Made by a program: the position numbers and the translations under genes. The notes beneath the pieces were generated by a model. The model did not search any database and was not told the DNA's origin. It was given only the letters and a program-made list of their open reading frames with translations. This document shows, one piece after another, positions 33,473 to 36,964 of a stretch of 36,964 nucleotides of DNA (position 1 is its first letter; each line of letters starts with the position of its first letter). This DNA is from an uncultured Bacteroidales bacterium (GTDB lineage Bacteria > Bacteroidota > Bacteroidia > Bacteroidales > UBA11471), in the NCBI GenBank assembly GCA_947589325.1, contig CANQAM010000020.1, positions 1 through 36,964 of the forward strand. The letters are read 5' to 3'.

Positions 33473-34471
33473 ATGGAAAACGCATATACCGCCGACGTAC
33501 ATCGCTACGATGCCATGAATTACCGCCGCTGCGGGCGGAGCGGAATTTTGCTACCGGCTCTCTCGCTCGGACTGTGGCACAATTTCGGCAGTGTTGATGA
33601 CTACGCCAATTACAGCCGCATCGCCTTTACGGCGTTCGACAACGGCATCACGCACTTCGACCTTGCCAACAACTACGGGCCTGTTTACGGTTCGGCAGAA
33701 GAAAATTTCGGCAAAATACTGAAAAACGGTTTGGGGCGTTATCGGGACGAATTGATTATTTCCACCAAAGCGGGATACGATATGTGGGCAGGGCCTTACG
33801 GAAACTGGGGCAGCCGTAAATACCTGATGGCGAGCCTCGACCAAAGCCTGCGGCGCATGGGGCTCGAATACGTCGATATATTTTATTCGCACCGCCCCGA
33901 CCCCGAAACGCCTGTTGAAGAAACAATGGGTGCATTGGCCGACATCGTGTGGCAGGGAAAAGCCCTGTATGCCGGCATATCGAATTATAAGCCCGAACAG
34001 ACGCGCAAAGCCGTCGAGGCGCTGCGGGCGTGCGGGGTGCCGTGCCTGATACATCAGGCGCGCTATTCGATGTTCGACCGCTGGGTGGAGCCGGAACTGC
34101 TTTCGGTGCTGGACGAAACGGGCATCGGCATGATTGCCTTCTCGCCGCTGGCGCAAGGGCTGTTGAGCGACCGCTACTTGCACGGCATTCCTGCCGATTC
34201 GCGCGCGGCTCGGGAAACGGGGAGGCTGAAACGGGAACAGATTACCGACGAACGGCTTTTGCAAATCGCCCGACTGAATGAAATAGCCCGCCGACGGGGA
34301 CAGTCGTTGGCGGAAATGGCGCTGGCATGGCTGCTCCGCGACCGGCGGGTAACATCGGTGTTGATAGGCGCAAGCTCCGTCGAACAGTTGAAAATCAACC
34401 TCCGCGCCCAGAGCAACACGGCTTTTTCCGACGAAGAACTGACGGAAATAGAAAAAATATTGCGTGCATAA
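33473..34471 (+). CDS. Aldo/keto reductase, YghZ-like
   Basis: The ATG at 33473 is used; an upstream in-frame ATG at 33395 lies inside the htpG terminator. The 332-residue TIM-barrel enzyme has the AKR catalytic tetrad: D63 and Y68 (THFDLANNYG), K near 100 (ISTKAGYD) and H near 134 (IFYSHRPD). The phrase NYGPVYGSAEENFG and the WAGPYGNWGSRKYL loop place it near the L-glyceraldehyde-3-phosphate reductase/YghZ and Kv-beta-like group. It would reduce small aldehydes with NADPH; the natural substrate is not certain. The NADP-binding end of the barrel has VLIGASSVEQLKINL near 300. A bidirectional hairpin overlaps its stop codon. Confidence 0.9.
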   Translation: MENAYTADVHRYDAMNYRRCGRSGILLPALSLGLWHNFGSVDDYANYSRIAFTAFDNGITHFDLANNYGPVYGSAEENFGKILKNGLGRYRDELIISTKAGYDMWAGPYGNWGSRKYLMASLDQSLRRMGLEYVDIFYSHRPDPETPVEETMGALADIVWQGKALYAGISNYKPEQTRKAVEALRACGVPCLIHQARYSMFDRWVEPELLSVLDETGIGMIAFSPLAQGLLSDRYLHGIPADSRAARETGRLKREQITDERLLQIARLNEIARRRGQSLAEMALAWLLRDRRVTSVLIGASSVEQLKINLRAQSNTAFSDEELTEIEKILRA

Positions 34472-34494
34472 AAGAATTTTTACGCACGCAATAT
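34457..34494. terminator. Bidirectional terminator, aldo/keto reductase and pyrD
   Basis: Arms ATATTGCGTGC and GCACGCAATAT are perfect 11-bp complements, with further A/T pairing in the loop. It includes the stop codon of the aldo/keto reductase gene and lies 19 nt beyond the pyrD stop. Confidence 0.75.
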
Positions 34495-34513
34495 CGCACT
34501 GTATTATAGATTG

Positions 34514-35425
34514 TTATACTTGTAATCCGCCGATAATTTCTTCGACCGAGCGGCAGCCCTGCCGGTCGAGATAAGCTGTGATGCCGTCGATGACTTTCAC
34601 CGATACTTGCGGGTCGATGAAATTGGCGGTACCTATCTCCACCGCTCGCGCCCCGGCCAACAAAAATTCCACCGCATCGGTCGCATTCATGATGCCGCCT
34701 AATCCCACAATGGGAATTTTCACGGCATGGAACACCTGCCAAACCATGCGCAGCGCAACGGGTTTGACACACGCGCCCGACAATCCGCCCGTAACAGTGG
34801 AGAGTACGGGACGCCGTCTTTCGGCATCGACAGCCATACCGAGCAGCGTATTGATAAGCGACACGGCATCGGCACCCTCCGCCTCTACGGCGCGAGCTAT
34901 CTCGGCGATGTCGGTAACATTGGGCGAGAGCTTGACGATGAGCGTACCACCGTAAACCGCCCGCACGGCTTTCACCACCGAAGCGGCGCTCCGACAGGAA
35001 GTGCCGAAAGCCATGCCCCCCTCCTTCACATTCGGACAGGAAATATTCAATTCGATGGCGGGAATCTTTTCCAACGGCGATAGGCGGCGTGCCGTTTCGG
35101 CATAATCGTCGAGGCTCGCGCCCGATACATTGACGATAATATGCGTATCTATATCTTTGATTTCCGGATAGATATGTTCAACGAAATAATCCACGCCCTT
35201 GTTCTGCAACCCGACGGCATTGAGCATACCCGACGGCGTTTCCGCCATACGGGGATAAGGATTGCCCTCGCGCGCTTTCAGCGTCGTGCCCTTCACAATG
35301 ATGCCACCCAAACGGGAAAGGTCGATGAAGTCGGCGAACTCCACCCCGTAACCGAATGTACCCGAAGCCGTCATCACGGGATTTTTTAACGACAGCCTGC
35401 CGATATTTACTCTTAAATCTGCCAT
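34514..35425 (-). CDS. pyrD: Dihydroorotate dehydrogenase, class 1B catalytic subunit
   Basis: The enzyme oxidises dihydroorotate to orotate in pyrimidine synthesis. I use the ATG at 35425 ([18 protein letters not shown], 303 aa); extending upstream gives an arginine-rich tail inside pyrK. Seen are the FMN-barrel start [13 protein letters not shown] (15-27), [12 protein letters not shown] near 45-56, [13 protein letters not shown] near 68, [10 protein letters not shown] near 98, the catalytic cysteine in [13 protein letters not shown] near 130, KLSPNVTDI near 167, and the phosphate-binding [15 protein letters not shown] near 241. The neighbouring pyrK makes it the NAD-dependent class 1B type. 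The pyrK and pyrD frames overlap by 13 nt. Confidence 0.97.
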   Translation of the reverse strand: MADLRVNIGRLSLKNPVMTASGTFGYGVEFADFIDLSRLGGIIVKGTTLKAREGNPYPRMAETPSGMLNAVGLQNKGVDYFVEHIYPEIKDIDTHIIVNVSGASLDDYAETARRLSPLEKIPAIELNISCPNVKEGGMAFGTSCRSAASVVKAVRAVYGGTLIVKLSPNVTDIAEIARAVEAEGADAVSLINTLLGMAVDAERRRPVLSTVTGGLSGACVKPVALRMVWQVFHAVKIPIVGLGGIMNATDAVEFLLAGARAVEIGTANFIDPQVSVKVIDGITAYLDRQGCRSVEEIIGGLQV

Positions 35426-36192
35426 AACAATTTTTCTATATTGAATACGGGACCTTCCTTGCACACGCACACGTGTCCGTCGCGGGTATTCTCCACGCAG
35501 CACAGACAGGCGCCCACGCCGCACGCCATCGTGTTTTCGAGCGACACTTCGCAGGCAATGCCGTTGGCTCGGGCATATCGCGCCACCGCCACCATCATGG
35601 GCTTGGGACCGCAGGTGTAAATGCGGTCGAAACGTTCTTTCTGCAACAAGGAATGCTGCGTTACATATCCCCGCTCGCCGGCGCTACCGTCTTCGGTCGT
35701 TATATCCACTGTGCCGAAGCGTCGGAACGCCTCCGCTTGCAACACATCGCCCGCCGAGCGCGCGCCCAAAAGGAAATGCGGCGCATCCCCCTTTTCATGC
35801 AATACGCTGCCTAAATAGAGCAGCGGGGCTGTTCCCACGCCGCCGCCCACGAGCAGCAGGCGTTCATCGCCCGACGGCAGCGAAAAGCCGTTGCCCAGCG
35901 GATAAACGACATTGAGAGTGCCGCCCTGCCGCAACGTTGCCAACTGCCGCGTGCCGTCGCCCACAAGCTGTATGAGAAACCAAACTTCGTTTGCCGTCCT
36001 ATCGACATAGTTGATGGAAATGGGGCGCCGCAGAAAAGTCGTCGGCGAACCGTCCACCCGCAGTTCGGCAAACTGTCCGGGCAGCATTTCGGGCAGCGGC
36101 GTGCCGTCGGCAGGCACAGCCTTCAACAAAACATAACGATCGTGCAACGCAACGTTTTCGGTTACACGCAGATCCGAAATCAGTTTTTTCAT
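35413..36192 (-). CDS. pyrK: Dihydroorotate dehydrogenase electron-transfer subunit
   Basis: PyrK carries FAD and a [2Fe-2S] cluster and passes electrons from PyrD to NAD+. The 259-residue protein has a ferredoxin-reductase-like FAD domain ([12 protein letters not shown] near 53-64 is the FAD-binding RPxS motif). A NAD-binding domain follows with [17 protein letters not shown] near 111 and [11 protein letters not shown] near 195. The C-terminal cysteine set (CGVGACLCC then C at about 242) ligates the cluster. Its promoter is a full Bacteroidota match. Its stop overlaps the pyrD start region by 13 nt, so the two are co-translated in a fixed ratio. Confidence 0.96.
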   Translation of the reverse strand: MKKLISDLRVTENVALHDRYVLLKAVPADGTPLPEMLPGQFAELRVDGSPTTFLRRPISINYVDRTANEVWFLIQLVGDGTRQLATLRQGGTLNVVYPLGNGFSLPSGDERLLLVGGGVGTAPLLYLGSVLHEKGDAPHFLLGARSAGDVLQAEAFRRFGTVDITTEDGSAGERGYVTQHSLLQKERFDRIYTCGPKPMMVAVARYARANGIACEVSLENTMACGVGACLCCVENTRDGHVCVCKEGPVFNIEKLLWQI

Positions 36193-36211
36193 CTTGCAAT
36201 CATATTCCGCA

Positions 36212-36243
36212 CAAAGATAGAAAAAACCGCCGGATGCTACAAA
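36212..36243 (-). promoter_or_regulatory. Promoter of pyrK-pyrD
   Basis: On the minus strand TTTG (36240-36243), a 20-nt spacer and TATCTTTG (36212-36219) match the Bacteroidota consensus fully. The ATG is 19 nt downstream of the -7 box. Confidence 0.75.
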
Positions 36244-36276
36244 TTATTCCGCTATCTCTCGCCGCAAAAAAACAGA

Positions 36277-36831
36277 TTATAAATCTTCTCCGTTTGCTTG
36301 ATTGTATCCATTGTCATAGAATAAGAGAATGCAATATGTTCCAGGTAAATCCCCCTCACTTATCATAAACCAAACAAGTCTTTTGTCATAATCCGATGCC
36401 AAAAGTCGCTGGCAATAAACGGCTTCATAACGTTTATTGTTTACACTCATTTCATATGATATATCCTCACTTTCAGGTATGGTAAAATCTTGTAACGATA
36501 TATATTTGGGATTGTTGGCGAATTGGGAACAAAGTTTGTTGAATCTTATTTTGATATTTGTCTCATCAATTTGATTTTTATCCATTACCACTATCCGGTA
36601 AACTTTATTGTTATTCGTTTTGACGAAGATATAAACGTCCTTTCCGTTAAATTCTCCTTCCAAATCTCCAATTTCACTTTTTTGAAACCCTTTTGCTTGG
36701 AGTTTCTTGATCATTTCGGTTTTACTCCCATCGACGGGAATCCCTAAAAACCGGGTAACCTCTTTCTCTTGCTGCGCATATACCGCTATTGCAAATGCGA
36801 GCAACATCGTAATCGACAGTAATTTTTTCAT
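36277..36831 (-). CDS. Small secreted Bacteroidales protein, unknown family
   Basis: I start it at the ATG at 36831 (MKKLLSITMLLAFAIAVYAQ), which gives a clean Sec signal peptide cleaved after VYA (about residue 19); the longer frame from 36870 puts a charged tail in front of it. The mature 165 residues begin with KEVTRFLGIPVDGSKTEMIKKLQAKGFQ, a phrase I associate with secreted Bacteroidales proteins of unknown function, followed by alternating strands (DLEGEFNGKDVYIFVKTNNNKVYRIVV). No catalytic motif or lipobox is visible. It is 84 nt upstream of pyrK and lies on the same strand, but pyrK has its own promoter in between. Confidence 0.75.
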   Translation of the reverse strand: MKKLLSITMLLAFAIAVYAQQEKEVTRFLGIPVDGSKTEMIKKLQAKGFQKSEIGDLEGEFNGKDVYIFVKTNNNKVYRIVVMDKNQIDETNIKIRFNKLCSQFANNPKYISLQDFTIPESEDISYEMSVNNKRYEAVYCQRLLASDYDKRLVWFMISEGDLPGTYCILLFYDNGYNQANGEDL

Positions 36832-36964
36832 GTCATTAAATTTTGTGTCCCCCAGCTGCCACAAGGACATTCATAGAATACAGTAAAAAGCGTGGAACTG
36901 CAATATCTGATATTCGAGAAGTCGAATAAAGACGAAAATGAAAAAAAGAGCTAAACAAGTGCAA

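Noticed and set aside
31360-33474. Minus-strand open frame of 704 codons over htpG
   Set aside because: It is the antisense shadow of htpG, with no start context or motif.
36938-36964. ATG followed by nine codons to the window end (MKKRAKQVQ)
   Set aside because: It may be the start of a plus-strand gene but is too short to support.

Overview
The window comes from a Bacteroidales-type genome (phylum Bacteroidota). The evidence is the conserved block ileS - TraR/DksA - lspA - DUF4296 lipoprotein, PepSY-like and DUF4890-like secreted proteins, Bacteroidota promoters (TTTG, 19-20 nt, TAnnTTTG), resident genes without Shine-Dalgarno sequences, and HtpG and GyrA with features typical of the phylum. 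The genus cannot be fixed from this sequence. No rRNA, tRNA, CRISPR array, transposase or integrase was found.

Layout. (1) 1-6.6 kb, all minus: a partial PepSY-like lipoprotein, then, in transcription order from the right, ileS, traR-like, lspA, DUF4296 and a small conserved gene, apparently one operon. (2) 6.7-11.1 kb, minus: radA, a COG2509 FAD protein and cstA with 2-nt or -4-nt junctions and a strong terminator. (3) 11.3-13.5 kb: a secreted Met/His-rich protein, and an HsdR-N-like nuclease-fold gene divergent from holA; these two share an inverted-repeat promoter region. (4) 13.5-14.2 kb: a gene-poor AT-rich stretch with several perfect palindromes, then an XRE-type regulator. (5) 14.8-22.8 kb, minus: seven AT-rich surface-glycan genes (three GT4 glycosyltransferases, a two-[4Fe-4S] F420-dehydrogenase-beta-like protein, a polysaccharide pyruvyl transferase, a type 3 acyltransferase and a radical SAM/SPASM protein). 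(6) 22.8-23.3 kb: noncoding, with a C10 tract; then a plus-strand GT4 that looks resident. (7) 24.5-34.5 kb: a TPR protein and gyrA (minus), then clpC, htpG and an aldo/keto reductase (plus). (8) 34.5-36.8 kb, minus: pyrK-pyrD and a small secreted protein.

The clearest anomaly is region 5. Five of its seven genes carry textbook Shine-Dalgarno sequences (GGAGG or close) at 6-10 nt from the start. The resident genes I checked on both sides have none. With the AT-richness this points to a glycan cassette acquired from a Shine-Dalgarno-using, low-GC donor, probably a Firmicute. The cassette adds and modifies sugars but has no flippase, polymerase or initiating transferase here, so it must work with genes elsewhere.

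A second notable point is IleRS. It is a type-2-like enzyme whose HIGH signature reads G-I-H-H, the swapped GXHH form associated with strong mupirocin resistance.
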